Shown one piece after another: positions 1-7,000 of a stretch of 64,000 nucleotides of DNA; position 1 is the stretch's first letter, and the number at the start of each line of letters is the position of its first letter. Location: positions 1 through 64,000 of the forward strand of contig CANNBS010000008.1 in assembly GCA_947502925.1 (NCBI GenBank). The letters are read 5' to 3'. Source of the DNA: an uncultured Marinicella sp. GTDB lineage: Bacteria; Pseudomonadota; Gammaproteobacteria; Xanthomonadales; Marinicellaceae. The notes beneath the pieces were generated by a model. That model saw only the letters and a list, made by a program, of their open reading frames with translations. It was not told where the DNA came from and did no database searches. The position numbers and the translations under genes are program-made.

Positions 1-176
1 GGTTATAACCCTTAAAACAAGGGACTTCAATGCTTTCCAATCATTATCTAAACTTTTTACCGGACAGTAGTGGGCCTTCGCCGGCAAGGATTACTATTGG
101 TAGTTTTTTAGAAATTTATAGAATAAAAGCTCTTTTTTAAATTTTCCCTCGGAATACCAAAAAATCACAAGAACCT

Positions 177-194
177 CACCGGCGTAGGCCGGTG
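177..194. repeat. REP-like palindrome (CCGGC family)
   Basis: A 7-bp perfect stem (CACCGGC/GCCGGTG) with loop GTAG. It belongs to the same family as the GTACCGGC and GTGCCGGC hairpins near 3.86, 4.28 and 10.1 kb. It lies just downstream of the minus-strand GGDEF gene, so it could help end or protect that transcript. The rest of bases 1-281 shows no supportable gene. Confidence 0.7.
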
Positions 195-281
195 TCCAGA
201 GTCATTTGTCTTAAACTGAAAAAGTAAGAATTACCCTAACCCTAAAACGAAGTTCATTTATCTGTCATCCGTCCTCTGAGC

Positions 282-2099
282 TCAGTCCCCTGACCCCGGG
301 CTATCCGGAACTGTGGGGGTATCGGTACCGTCGGGTTGATAGACCACCACCTGGTTGCGGCCGTTGTGCTTGGCCTGGTAGAGGGCCAGGTCGGCCTGGG
401 TTAACAGCATTTGCATGGAATAACCGGCGGTTTCCGAGGACGCCACGCCGAAACTGGCGGATAAGGTGATGGGTTGTTCGGATTCGCCGTAATCCAGTTC
501 CTGAATCAGCTTACGCATTTTTTCCAGATAATCGAGCATGGTGTTCAATTTAAAACCACTGCCAATAATGGCAAATTCCTCACCACCCAGACGGCCTAAA
601 ATCATGCCCTCAGCCAATAAAGATTTAATGTGATAAATCACATATTTTAACACCCAGTCACCGGTTAAATGACCACAGTCATCGTTGACTTTTTTAAAGT
701 GATCCAGATCCATAATGGCTAAATGCACCGGTTGCCGCTGCCCGGCTTTACGGGTTAATAATTGCCCCACATGGTCTTCCAAACCTTTTCGATTAAGGAT
801 TTTTGTCAGGTGATCGAGTTCCACCAGGCTTTCCAGTTTTTTGCGTTTTATAATCGCCCGTACCGCCCAGAACAGAAGTAAACCCACCATTAAGGCCAAC
901 CAGGCGGTAATCAGTTTTTGATTAAGTCGGTCCTTAGCCGCCAGTGCCTGCTGGGTTGTCAGTAATTCATTGGTCTGACTAAGTTGTTGCAACTGGATTT
1001 CCTTGGCCATTAAATCATGCTGCACCGAGGCATAGGCCACCTGCTTATCCAGGGCATCAGCCATAATATCCCGCTCGATTTCACTCCTTTGGCTTAAATA
1101 CTCATAGGCCAGTGAGAAATTATTCTCTCGCCGGGCAATGGTTTCCAGCACCTGGTAGGCTTTTTGGATGTGTTCAGAATTGCCCAGTTGATTATTATCC
1201 TGCACCACCGATTGGGCATAATCCTGAGCTGATCGAATATCATCGCGTGCTAAATATAATTGCGCCAATAATGCCTCTTTACCGGTGATAATGCTTTTAA
1301 ATTGCTTGGTATCGATATCTAAACAGGTTTTCTCCGCCGCAACAATTAAGCGATTAATCACTTCTGATGAGGCTGCTTCATTTAACTGCTTAAACTGATA
1401 TTCGTACCAATTGAGCGCCAACAAATCACTGACAGCCATTTGATTCTGAGGCTGGCAAAATCGGATAATATCTTGTACAGCCTTATCCTCACTGGCATCA
1501 ATATTATTGAGCTTAATATCTGCTAATTGCCGATAGGCCATTGCACGACAACGCTTAAAGGGGTTTGGATTGTCTTTTAATAAAATTTCACTGAACTCAC
1601 GGGCCAGATGGAACCGATCGGTGAGTAAATAGCTGTTGGCGGTGGCCAGGTAGATGGTATGTTTTAATTCTTTATCATCCAGTTTAGGCAGTTCTGTGGT
1701 GACATATTGTAATGCAGTGAAAACCGCCCGATAATTGCGGTTAAAGGCATATAAATTCGATAGACTCGATTGGATTCGGACTTTAACAAAGGTGGAATCT
1801 ATGTGTTCAAATAAATTTTCAAAGTCTGATATAGCCTGATCATATTGACCATTATAAACCTGATTAAAAATCAGCAAATAATCTAAATAGGCAGTCTGTT
1901 TCTCGCTTAATTGATTGCGGTTCTTTTGTAACTGTTTAAGCGAATTATCAAAAATTTGTTTAGAAGCGGCTTTATGTTTATCAGCATTTATTAAAAGTTG
2001 ATCGTAATCTTGTTTCGATATATTTTGAGCATTTAAAAACAATGAGACACTGAGTAAAATCAGTGTCCCAAATTGTTTAAATAATAACTCCCTGTTCAT
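282..2099 (-). CDS. Exported TPR-type sensor with GGDEF diguanylate cyclase domain
   Basis: A 605-residue membrane diguanylate cyclase, predicted to make cyclic di-GMP from two GTP. The first ~25 residues form a signal peptide. Residues ~30-370 are helical and TPR-like, presumably periplasmic. One membrane span (LITAWLALMVGLLLFWAV) follows a short coiled segment near residue 395. The C-terminal GGDEF domain has DLDHFKKVND and an intact GGEEF motif near residue 505. The inhibitory RxxD site normally a few residues upstream of GGEEF is absent (the segment reads LAEGMILGR), so product inhibition may be weak. The gene starts 25 bases after the putative borosin precursor stops, with no terminator between, so it is probably the last gene of that operon. 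No clear Shine-Dalgarno precedes the start. Sensor plus cyclase is secure; the signal is unknown. Confidence 0.93.
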   Translation of the reverse strand: MNRELLFKQFGTLILLSVSLFLNAQNISKQDYDQLLINADKHKAASKQIFDNSLKQLQKNRNQLSEKQTAYLDYLLIFNQVYNGQYDQAISDFENLFEHIDSTFVKVRIQSSLSNLYAFNRNYRAVFTALQYVTTELPKLDDKELKHTIYLATANSYLLTDRFHLAREFSEILLKDNPNPFKRCRAMAYRQLADIKLNNIDASEDKAVQDIIRFCQPQNQMAVSDLLALNWYEYQFKQLNEAASSEVINRLIVAAEKTCLDIDTKQFKSIITGKEALLAQLYLARDDIRSAQDYAQSVVQDNNQLGNSEHIQKAYQVLETIARRENNFSLAYEYLSQRSEIERDIMADALDKQVAYASVQHDLMAKEIQLQQLSQTNELLTTQQALAAKDRLNQKLITAWLALMVGLLLFWAVRAIIKRKKLESLVELDHLTKILNRKGLEDHVGQLLTRKAGQRQPVHLAIMDLDHFKKVNDDCGHLTGDWVLKYVIYHIKSLLAEGMILGRLGGEEFAIIGSGFKLNTMLDYLEKMRKLIQELDYGESEQPITLSASFGVASSETAGYSMQMLLTQADLALYQAKHNGRNQVVVYQPDGTDTPTVPDSPGSGD

Positions 2100-2124
2100 T
2101 GTAAATGTTTAAATAGTTTTATAA

Positions 2125-2307
2125 TTAGTTGGTATCATCATCGTCATCATCTGGTTCTACCATACAAACCAATTCTTGGCTCTTTACGCGGACACTATCT
2201 TTAAATTGTTTTTCAATTTTAAAGTGATTGAGCATTCCATCGACAGAACCAAACTGTTTTAATGAACCTGACTGACCCAGGGCTTCTAATTGCTGAATTA
2301 AAGACAT
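2125..2307 (-). CDS. Putative split-borosin precursor peptide (RiPP)
   Basis: A 60-residue peptide with a strong ribosome binding site (CGGAGGAAAGAAAAG before ATG). It lies 81 bases after the methyltransferase gene on the same strand. Residues 1-40 look like a small helical leader; LEALGQSGSLKQF resembles the start of the borosin-binding domain I recall from the Shewanella SonA precursor (a serine/leucine-rich helix with LGQ). The C-terminal third would be the core: a short hydrophobic stretch LVCMV (46-50), then EP, six consecutive Asp (53-58) and Thr-Asn. In borosins, backbone amides of hydrophobic core residues are N-methylated, so 46-50 is the predicted target. The Asp run is unusual. Assignment rests on gene adjacency, size and leader resemblance; it is not proven that this peptide is the substrate. 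Confidence 0.72.
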   Translation of the reverse strand: MSLIQQLEALGQSGSLKQFGSVDGMLNHFKIEKQFKDSVRVKSQELVCMVEPDDDDDDTN

Positions 2308-2388
2308 CTTTTCTTTCCTCCGTTTTTAAAATTATTTTTATGGCCAAACGACCGACATTTATATTAGCACATTTACCATATCGATTAA

Positions 2389-3177
2389 TCATTTTTTAGC
2401 GCATTGCGCGGCTTTATCGATCATCGCCTGATTTTTTTGCTTGTCTTGACACGGTGGAATCACCAGCGTGGTTTTCATATTCATCTGCTGCTGCGTCAAC
2501 TCTCTTAAGGCCACTGTATCCGCCCGGGTGTCTTCAATCGGCAACACCGCACACTCATATAAGGTCACCGGATGATCCTCAGGATAGGTGTCTAATAATA
2601 AATCCACCAATAATTGCTTTTGTGCAACCGTCGATTCAAACACCTTTAAAGACTTGTCGCCCGCCACGCCCACCTGCCACAGAATCAGATAGGCACTCGG
2701 ATCAAAGGGCCGGTGATTAAACATAAACTGACTGGCCTCAAAATGCGCACACCCCGAACGCCCCGGATCAATCCCTAAATCTGCATATAAGCAATCCTCA
2801 GCTGAAACCCCCGGCTCCATATGCGCCTGATACCCCTCTTCCCGGGCTTTGCGAATGGTGACATGCGGCGGTAGGGCAAACACACCCGGATGACCATAAA
2901 AAGCCCCACAAACCGTTTTCCCGGCCCTAACCTCGTCTAAAATCGATTCAGTCATTTCCCGATAGGTCTCGCGCCTGGATTTCCCCTCGGTATAAAAGGA
3001 TTGCAAGCTTATAACATTCGAATTCATACTCTCCACCCACTGCTCAATCAGACGATTCGAAGCCGACACAAACACCACATCCGCCTGCTCAATATAAGTT
3101 CTTGATAACGGCGTGATATGCGCTCCCAAAGTCATACCCAAACCGACGTTGACTAAACTGCCCTGCTTTTTCTGCAT
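2389..3177 (-). CDS. Borosin-type SAM-dependent alpha-N-methyltransferase (TP-methylase fold)
   Basis: A 262-residue SAM methyltransferase of the tetrapyrrole-methylase superfamily, of the kind that N-methylates peptide backbones in borosins. Visible hallmarks are GSLVNVGLGM at the N-terminus, LSRTYIEQADVVF, the catalytic segment SFYTEGKSRRETY (Tyr62, Arg68/69, Tyr72 in this numbering), the SAM-binding YGHPGVF and EPGVSAEDCLYADLGIDPG. These match the Shewanella split-borosin enzyme SonM far better than cobalamin or sirohaem methylases, and no tetrapyrrole genes are nearby. It lacks the C-terminal core extension of fungal OphMA-type fusions, so the substrate must be separate. I chose the second ATG (3177) because GCGAGAGA precedes it at good spacing; the ATG at 3195 has no Shine-Dalgarno. 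The gene overlaps the upstream GNAT gene by 25 bases, so translation is coupled. Confidence 0.9.
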   Translation of the reverse strand: MQKKQGSLVNVGLGMTLGAHITPLSRTYIEQADVVFVSASNRLIEQWVESMNSNVISLQSFYTEGKSRRETYREMTESILDEVRAGKTVCGAFYGHPGVFALPPHVTIRKAREEGYQAHMEPGVSAEDCLYADLGIDPGRSGCAHFEASQFMFNHRPFDPSAYLILWQVGVAGDKSLKVFESTVAQKQLLVDLLLDTYPEDHPVTLYECAVLPIEDTRADTVALRELTQQQMNMKTTLVIPPCQDKQKNQAMIDKAAQCAKK

Positions 3178-3695
3178 GTAATCTCTCGCTGCCATTGAAT
3201 GGCGGGTTGTTGGTGATAAACACGTTCACGGATCTGACGAAAACCCAAACGCTGATACAGCCGATGTGCACGCTTATTATTGATATGGCAATAGGCAGTT
3301 ATCAGCTTATTCGATGCATTGGATTGAATTTCAGTCATCACTTGCTTTTGTGCCCGATAGGCCAGACCCAGACCCTGAAATTGAGGCAACAGCATTACAC
3401 CGATAATCATTTCACGGTTATCTTGATGTTTTTTCAACCGCACAATACCAGCGCATTGTGACTTACCAGAATCAGTATCAACTTCAATAACCCGGTATAA
3501 AACACCTGAATCTGTCTGCATTAATTTGTCTGAAAGCCGATGAAAATAATCGATCACAGCATCACACGACATCGGCGCGCCAATAAATGCCATCACCTGC
3601 GCATCAGTGTAAAGCGCACAAAATAAGTCCTGATGATTTTGTTTTAACGGCGTTAAATTGAATTGAATGGTTGGTTGATTATCCCCCTGCATCAT
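3153..3695 (-). CDS. GNAT-family N-acetyltransferase
   Basis: A 180-residue GCN5-related acetyltransferase, first gene of the minus-strand borosin operon. The acetyl-CoA loop is visible as LLPQFQGLGLAYRAQKQVM, and the C-terminal motif NNKRAHRLYQRLGF is typical of the family. Its 3' end overlaps the methyltransferase gene, so the two proteins are probably made together. RimJ/RimL-like members acetylate protein or antibiotic amino groups. A role in acetylating the modified peptide, or in self-protection, is inference from position only. Two adjacent ATG codons are possible starts (3695 and 3692). Confidence 0.88.
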   Translation of the reverse strand: MMQGDNQPTIQFNLTPLKQNHQDLFCALYTDAQVMAFIGAPMSCDAVIDYFHRLSDKLMQTDSGVLYRVIEVDTDSGKSQCAGIVRLKKHQDNREMIIGVMLLPQFQGLGLAYRAQKQVMTEIQSNASNKLITAYCHINNKRAHRLYQRLGFRQIRERVYHQQPAIQWQREITCRKSRAV

Positions 3696-3822
3696 TCAAT
3701 TATAAAATGTTTAACCGGATTAGACCAGACCTCACAACCAGCAATATTACAATACAACAAATTGTAAACCGGACGCTTTACGTCAAACTGCCTCCAGCTT
3801 ATGACCAAGCATCCGGCTCAAA

Positions 3823-3883
3823 GACACTGGATGCCGTCCTGCGACTGCAAGCCCAGTAACCGTACCGGCGCAGGCCGGTACCT
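3823..3883. repeat. REP-like doublet, copy 1
   Basis: About 61 bases nearly identical to 4236-4296 (one clear mismatch). Two hairpins of opposite sense: a GCCGTC stem with loop CTGC (arm mismatch at 3847) and an 8-bp GTACCGGC stem with loop GCAG at 3862-3881. The loops are reverse complements, as in paired REP (BIME-like) units. Bases 3696-3822 hold no supportable gene and presumably carry the promoter of the borosin operon. Confidence 0.8.
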
Positions 3884-3908
3884 AGCGTCCTTCACGCAAC
3901 GATTCAAA

Positions 3909-4195
3909 TTAAGTAATATCCGGGTATAAGTCTCTCCAGTACGGATTGATTTTTCAATGCGTTTAATTTTCCAGGCTCTTTTCCACTCATTCATCCTTTT
4001 TTCACGCAACAAAGCTGAATCCTTAGAGGGATGTAGTTCATAATAGACCAGTTTATGTAAATGATGCTTTTGTGAAAATCCCACCACCAACTCATTTTTA
4101 TGCTCGTAAATTCTACGAATTAAATCCCCCGTCGCACCAATATAAAGCGTTCCGTTTCTTTTATTACTTATAATGTAAAGCGCAGGCTATTTCAT
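3909..4195 (-). pseudogene. Decayed GIY-YIG endonuclease-like gene (UPF0213 type)
   Basis: Reading from an ATG at 4195, the third codon is TAG (4187-4189). The frame then continues as PALYIISNKRNGTLYIGATG and on through LIRRIYEHKNELVVGF, the ALYI...YIG and R/E/H signature of small GIY-YIG nucleases. Family features follow: LVYYE, REKRMNEWKRAWK, IEKS. Just after IEKS one base appears lost: restoring one A would give the usual ending NPYWRDLYPDIT and a stop at 3909-3911. So there are two independent lesions, one nonsense codon and one frameshift. Two same-orientation REP doublets flank the gene (3823 and 4236), suggesting it arrived or duplicated with them. Translation from an internal TTG (4090) is possible but would lack the catalytic GIY-YIG part. 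Confidence 0.82.
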
Positions 4196-4235
4196 ATTAC
4201 AAATAATACCACATTCATTTGACACCCCACTCAAT

Positions 4236-4296
4236 GACACTGGATGCCGTCCTGCGACGGCAAGCCCAGTAACCGTACCGGCGCAGGCCGGTACCC
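4236..4296. repeat. REP-like doublet, copy 2
   Basis: The intact version of the doublet at 3823. The first hairpin, GCCGTC/GACGGC with loop CTGC, is at 4246-4261. The second, GTACCGGC/GCCGGTAC with loop GCAG, is at 4275-4294. Same orientation as copy 1, 413 bases away, with the GIY-YIG remnant between. Confidence 0.82.
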
Positions 4297-4374
4297 AACG
4301 TCTTTAAGCTCTTGAATTTAATATTGAATGATTGACTTTGTGTCCTTTGTGAACTTTGTGGTTAATCAAATAAT

Positions 4375-4514
4375 GTTCACCACAGAGATACAGAGAACAC
4401 AGAGTATCTATAATTATTTACAATTTAAAATCCTATTCGTCATCTATCGATATAAAGGCGCGATGCTTGGCATGAGCAGCTTATCTCTGTGCCCTCTGTG
4501 CCTCTGTGGTGAAC
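4375..4514. repeat. CACAGAGG inverted-repeat element
   Basis: The left arm at 4375-4406 (GTTCACCACAGAGATACAGA and onward) and right arm at 4483-4514 are inverted copies of about 32 bases. The segment before the right arm (CGATGCTTGGCATGAGCAGC) matches segments in the same position at 10.2 and 10.57 kb. A related CAAAGG-type arm lies at 4332-4366. The open frames across it are translations of the repeat (LCPLCLCGEP and similar), not genes. No transposase is present, so it looks like a non-autonomous or structural intergenic repeat. Confidence 0.8.
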
Positions 4515-4596
4515 CATATAAAAACAACCGAAAATGTGGGAATATGACGACTTTTCACCCATTGAAAAAACTCTGTAATCTTTGTGATATAAACAC

Positions 4597-4623
4597 TAAA
4601 AAAGGGACCATACGGCCCCTTTA
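4597..4623 (-). terminator. Intrinsic terminator of the exported protein gene
   Basis: On the minus strand the stem AAAGGGGCC/GGTCCCTTT (one wobble or mismatch) with loop GTAT is followed by a T run. It sits 22 bases after the stop of the gene at 4645-5403. Confidence 0.8.
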
Positions 4624-4644
4624 TAAATCAATTAAATATCAACC

Positions 4645-5403
4645 CTATTCTTTTTTATCAGCCATGGAAAGATCTTTCCGATGTTGATAAATCTGATACT
4701 CTGCTGATGAGAATGAACCACTGAATTGGTCAAACATTTTTTGGGCTTTTTTCTCAGACTTCATAACCTTGCTGATAAAGGCATAAAAGCTTTCATCAAG
4801 TGGCGCCATATCGGCATAATTTTCAAACGGAATCACCAAATTGACGGCGCCCGGTCCGGCCACCGGATAAGACCAGGACCAATGATGCGGCCAGTCATTG
4901 TCTTTGGCCAGTGCGCTCATTTTTTTCAAGGTTTCGCTCATTTGTCGCCACTTTCCCATTTTGACTTTATAATGGGTGACGCCTACATAAGGCGCTTTGA
5001 CCTCTTCGCCCCAGTTGGAATTCTTTTGATCAAGTTCTGAAAAATTATGGCTGTACGACTCAACATGCGGATGTACGGTTTCCATAAAATGCTGATGCGT
5101 TTCTTTGGTATCCCAGTCTTCATAACTGTCCTGATCAGCCCACGTGGCACAACAAGAACGCACCACATAATGATCAAAGTTATTACCGGTGACCGGTGTA
5201 TAAACTAACCATTGTCGGCTGTCGCCTTTTTCAGACCGCATCGCCATGTGCTCTTTTAAAGCCGCCTCAAATTCACTGTCATGGCCGGCTTTTGGCACCA
5301 TGGTCCAGCTATCGGCGATAAGCGTCACTTCTTTCTTTTCCTCGGCCACACACCAGCCCGGAATAAGTAATAACACACATAAGATTGAATAGAATTTATT
5401 CAT
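4645..5403 (-). CDS. Exported protein of unknown function
   Basis: 252 residues with a clear signal peptide (MNKFYSILCVLLLIPGWCVA, cleavage before EEKK), so periplasmic or secreted. The mature part is rich in Trp, His and Tyr and seems to contain two similar halves: VTLIADSWTMVPKAGHDSEF near residue 25 and THYKVKMGKWRQMSETLKKM near residue 145. Both resemble the first strand and helix of ferredoxin-like dimeric alpha/beta barrels (NIPSNAP or antibiotic-monooxygenase type). No catalytic motif is visible, so the family call is tentative. It is a single gene with its own terminator. A short GGA-loop hairpin lies ~85 bases upstream of the start. Confidence 0.8.
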   Translation of the reverse strand: MNKFYSILCVLLLIPGWCVAEEKKEVTLIADSWTMVPKAGHDSEFEAALKEHMAMRSEKGDSRQWLVYTPVTGNNFDHYVVRSCCATWADQDSYEDWDTKETHQHFMETVHPHVESYSHNFSELDQKNSNWGEEVKAPYVGVTHYKVKMGKWRQMSETLKKMSALAKDNDWPHHWSWSYPVAGPGAVNLVIPFENYADMAPLDESFYAFISKVMKSEKKAQKMFDQFSGSFSSAEYQIYQHRKDLSMADKKE

Positions 5404-5481
5404 GATATTTCCCCTTTAATAATTATCCACCAGGCAAAATACCTGGCAGTTGTTGTGGGGTTGACCAAATTAACTTACAGC

Positions 5482-5498
5482 AAAAAAGACATCCTGTC
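5482..5498 (-). terminator. Short hairpin plus T run downstream of the D-2HG dehydrogenase gene
   Basis: On the minus strand GACA-GGA-TGTC is followed immediately by six T. The stem is only 4-5 bp, so termination may be weak. The loop shows the motif ACAGGATGT, close to a CsrA-binding consensus, in the leader of the gene at 4645-5403. Confidence 0.4.
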
Positions 5499-5574
5499 CA
5501 TAAAAAAAGACGTCATTAAAATGGCCTAATTCTAAACAAGTAAAAGATACTAAGATGTCATCTACATCAGTGAC

Positions 5575-6954
5575 TTAATCAAGTACCTTGCCGGGATTTA
5601 AAATGCCTTTCGAATCAAAACCGGTTTTAATCGCTTTTAACAAATTAATTTCTTCGGCGGATTTAGAATATCCCAGATAGGGTTTTTTGAGTAAGCCGAC
5701 ACCATGTTCTGCGGAAATGCTTCCGCCCAGATCTCGGATCAGTCCATAAACATGGGTATTAACAGTTTCGCATTGCTGTTTAAAATCAGCCACCGGCAGG
5801 TTCTCGGGTTTTAAAATATTCAAATGCAAATTACCATCACCGATATGACCAAACCAGATGGTTTCAAAATCAGGGTATTCTTTCATTAACAACAAATCCA
5901 GACGCTCCATAAATTCGGTGACCTGATCGATGGTGACGGCAATATCATTTTTATAAGGGGTGAATTCAGCAATCGATTCTGAAATACCTTCGCGGTATTG
6001 CCAGAGTTGATCAGCCTGATCGAGGCTTTGGGCAATAATGCCATCTGTGATGTCACCGGCTTCTAAACCATTCTCAAAAACTGCCATGGCAGCGTGTTCA
6101 TCTTCATCAAATTCCAGTAGAACATAATAAGGGTGGATATCATCAAAAGGATTATCCAGCGACCGATGCGCCATCACCCGCTTTAAAGCCCGGTCAGAGA
6201 AAAACTCAAAAGAAGATAGCGTTAATCTGCGCTGGGCGTTTTCAAAGGTTTGCATCACCGCTGCTAAACTGCCCAGCGATAACAGCATCACCATTTGCGC
6301 AGGCGGCGGTTTAATTAACTTCATCTCGGCTGCCACAACAATCCCTAAAATGCCTTCTGAACCAATCATCAGATGTCTTAAATCCGGGCCGGTGGCATTT
6401 TTTACCAAGCCTTTATTTAAATGTAACAGACTGCCATCCGCTGTCACCACCGTTAAACCCATGACATAATCCCGGGTCATACCATAGCGCAACACCTTAA
6501 TTCCGCCGGCATTGGTGGCGATGTTGCCACCGATGTGACTGGAACCGGCCGAGGCAAAATTAACCGGGTACTGTAAACCCTGCTGTTCGGCAAAAATCTG
6601 TAATTGTTCAGTAATCACCCCTGCGCCCACCTGCACCGTTTGGTTTACCGCATTAAAGTCTCCGATTTGATTTAACCGTACCAGGGAAATCACCCATTCA
6701 CCATCGGTCGCCACTGCGCCGGCACTGTACCCGGTGCGACCACCGGAGGGCACCACCGGTTGGTCGTTTTCATAAGCCACACGCATAATATGCTGAACTT
6801 GTTCGGTGTTATCCGGATAAAAAATCACCGATGGATTGGGCGTGAAAAAACGGGTCCAGTCCTGACCAAAATGCTGTAAATCTCCGGGTTTTGTGGAATA
6901 AGCAATGGTCGATAGTTTATCTTTTAATAAATTGATCAGTTTATCCGGTGACAT
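5575..6954 (-). CDS. FAD-linked oxidase, probable D-2-hydroxyglutarate dehydrogenase
   Basis: A 459-residue flavoprotein of the vanillyl-alcohol oxidase/GlcD type. The FAD-binding PP-loop region is visible as VPSGGRTGYSAGAVA and GGNIATNAGGIKVLRYG; the C-terminal FAD-oxidase domain carries HIGDGNLHLNIL (metal site) and SAEHGVGLLKK. It is divergent from serA (47 bases apart). In Pseudomonas a D-2-hydroxyglutarate dehydrogenase next to serA removes the D-2-hydroxyglutarate that SerA makes while recycling NADH, which is the best functional guess here; D-lactate or glycolate oxidation is the alternative. I start at the ATG at 6954 because GAGGA lies ahead of it; an upstream TTG at 7008 would run into serA. 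Confidence 0.85.
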   Translation of the reverse strand: MSPDKLINLLKDKLSTIAYSTKPGDLQHFGQDWTRFFTPNPSVIFYPDNTEQVQHIMRVAYENDQPVVPSGGRTGYSAGAVATDGEWVISLVRLNQIGDFNAVNQTVQVGAGVITEQLQIFAEQQGLQYPVNFASAGSSHIGGNIATNAGGIKVLRYGMTRDYVMGLTVVTADGSLLHLNKGLVKNATGPDLRHLMIGSEGILGIVVAAEMKLIKPPPAQMVMLLSLGSLAAVMQTFENAQRRLTLSSFEFFSDRALKRVMAHRSLDNPFDDIHPYYVLLEFDEDEHAAMAVFENGLEAGDITDGIIAQSLDQADQLWQYREGISESIAEFTPYKNDIAVTIDQVTEFMERLDLLLMKEYPDFETIWFGHIGDGNLHLNILKPENLPVADFKQQCETVNTHVYGLIRDLGGSISAEHGVGLLKKPYLGYSKSAEEINLLKAIKTGFDSKGILNPGKVLD

Positions 6955-7000
6955 TTTGTTAAAATCCTCAATTTGATGCAAAGGTCTCACAGCAGAGAAT

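Noticed and set aside
2389..3195. Cobalamin or sirohaem methyltransferase as product of this gene
   Set aside because: The fold is shared, but the Tyr/Arg-Arg/Tyr segment and LSRTYIEQADVVF match borosin enzymes, and no tetrapyrrole genes are nearby.
3671..3859. 62-residue open frame upstream of the borosin operon
   Set aside because: It lies in the promoter region and the REP doublet, with no family resemblance or conserved features.
4328..4687. 119-residue open frame across the CACAGAGG element
   Set aside because: It is a translation of the intergenic inverted repeat (LCPLCLCGEP), has no ribosome site and overlaps a terminator and a real gene.
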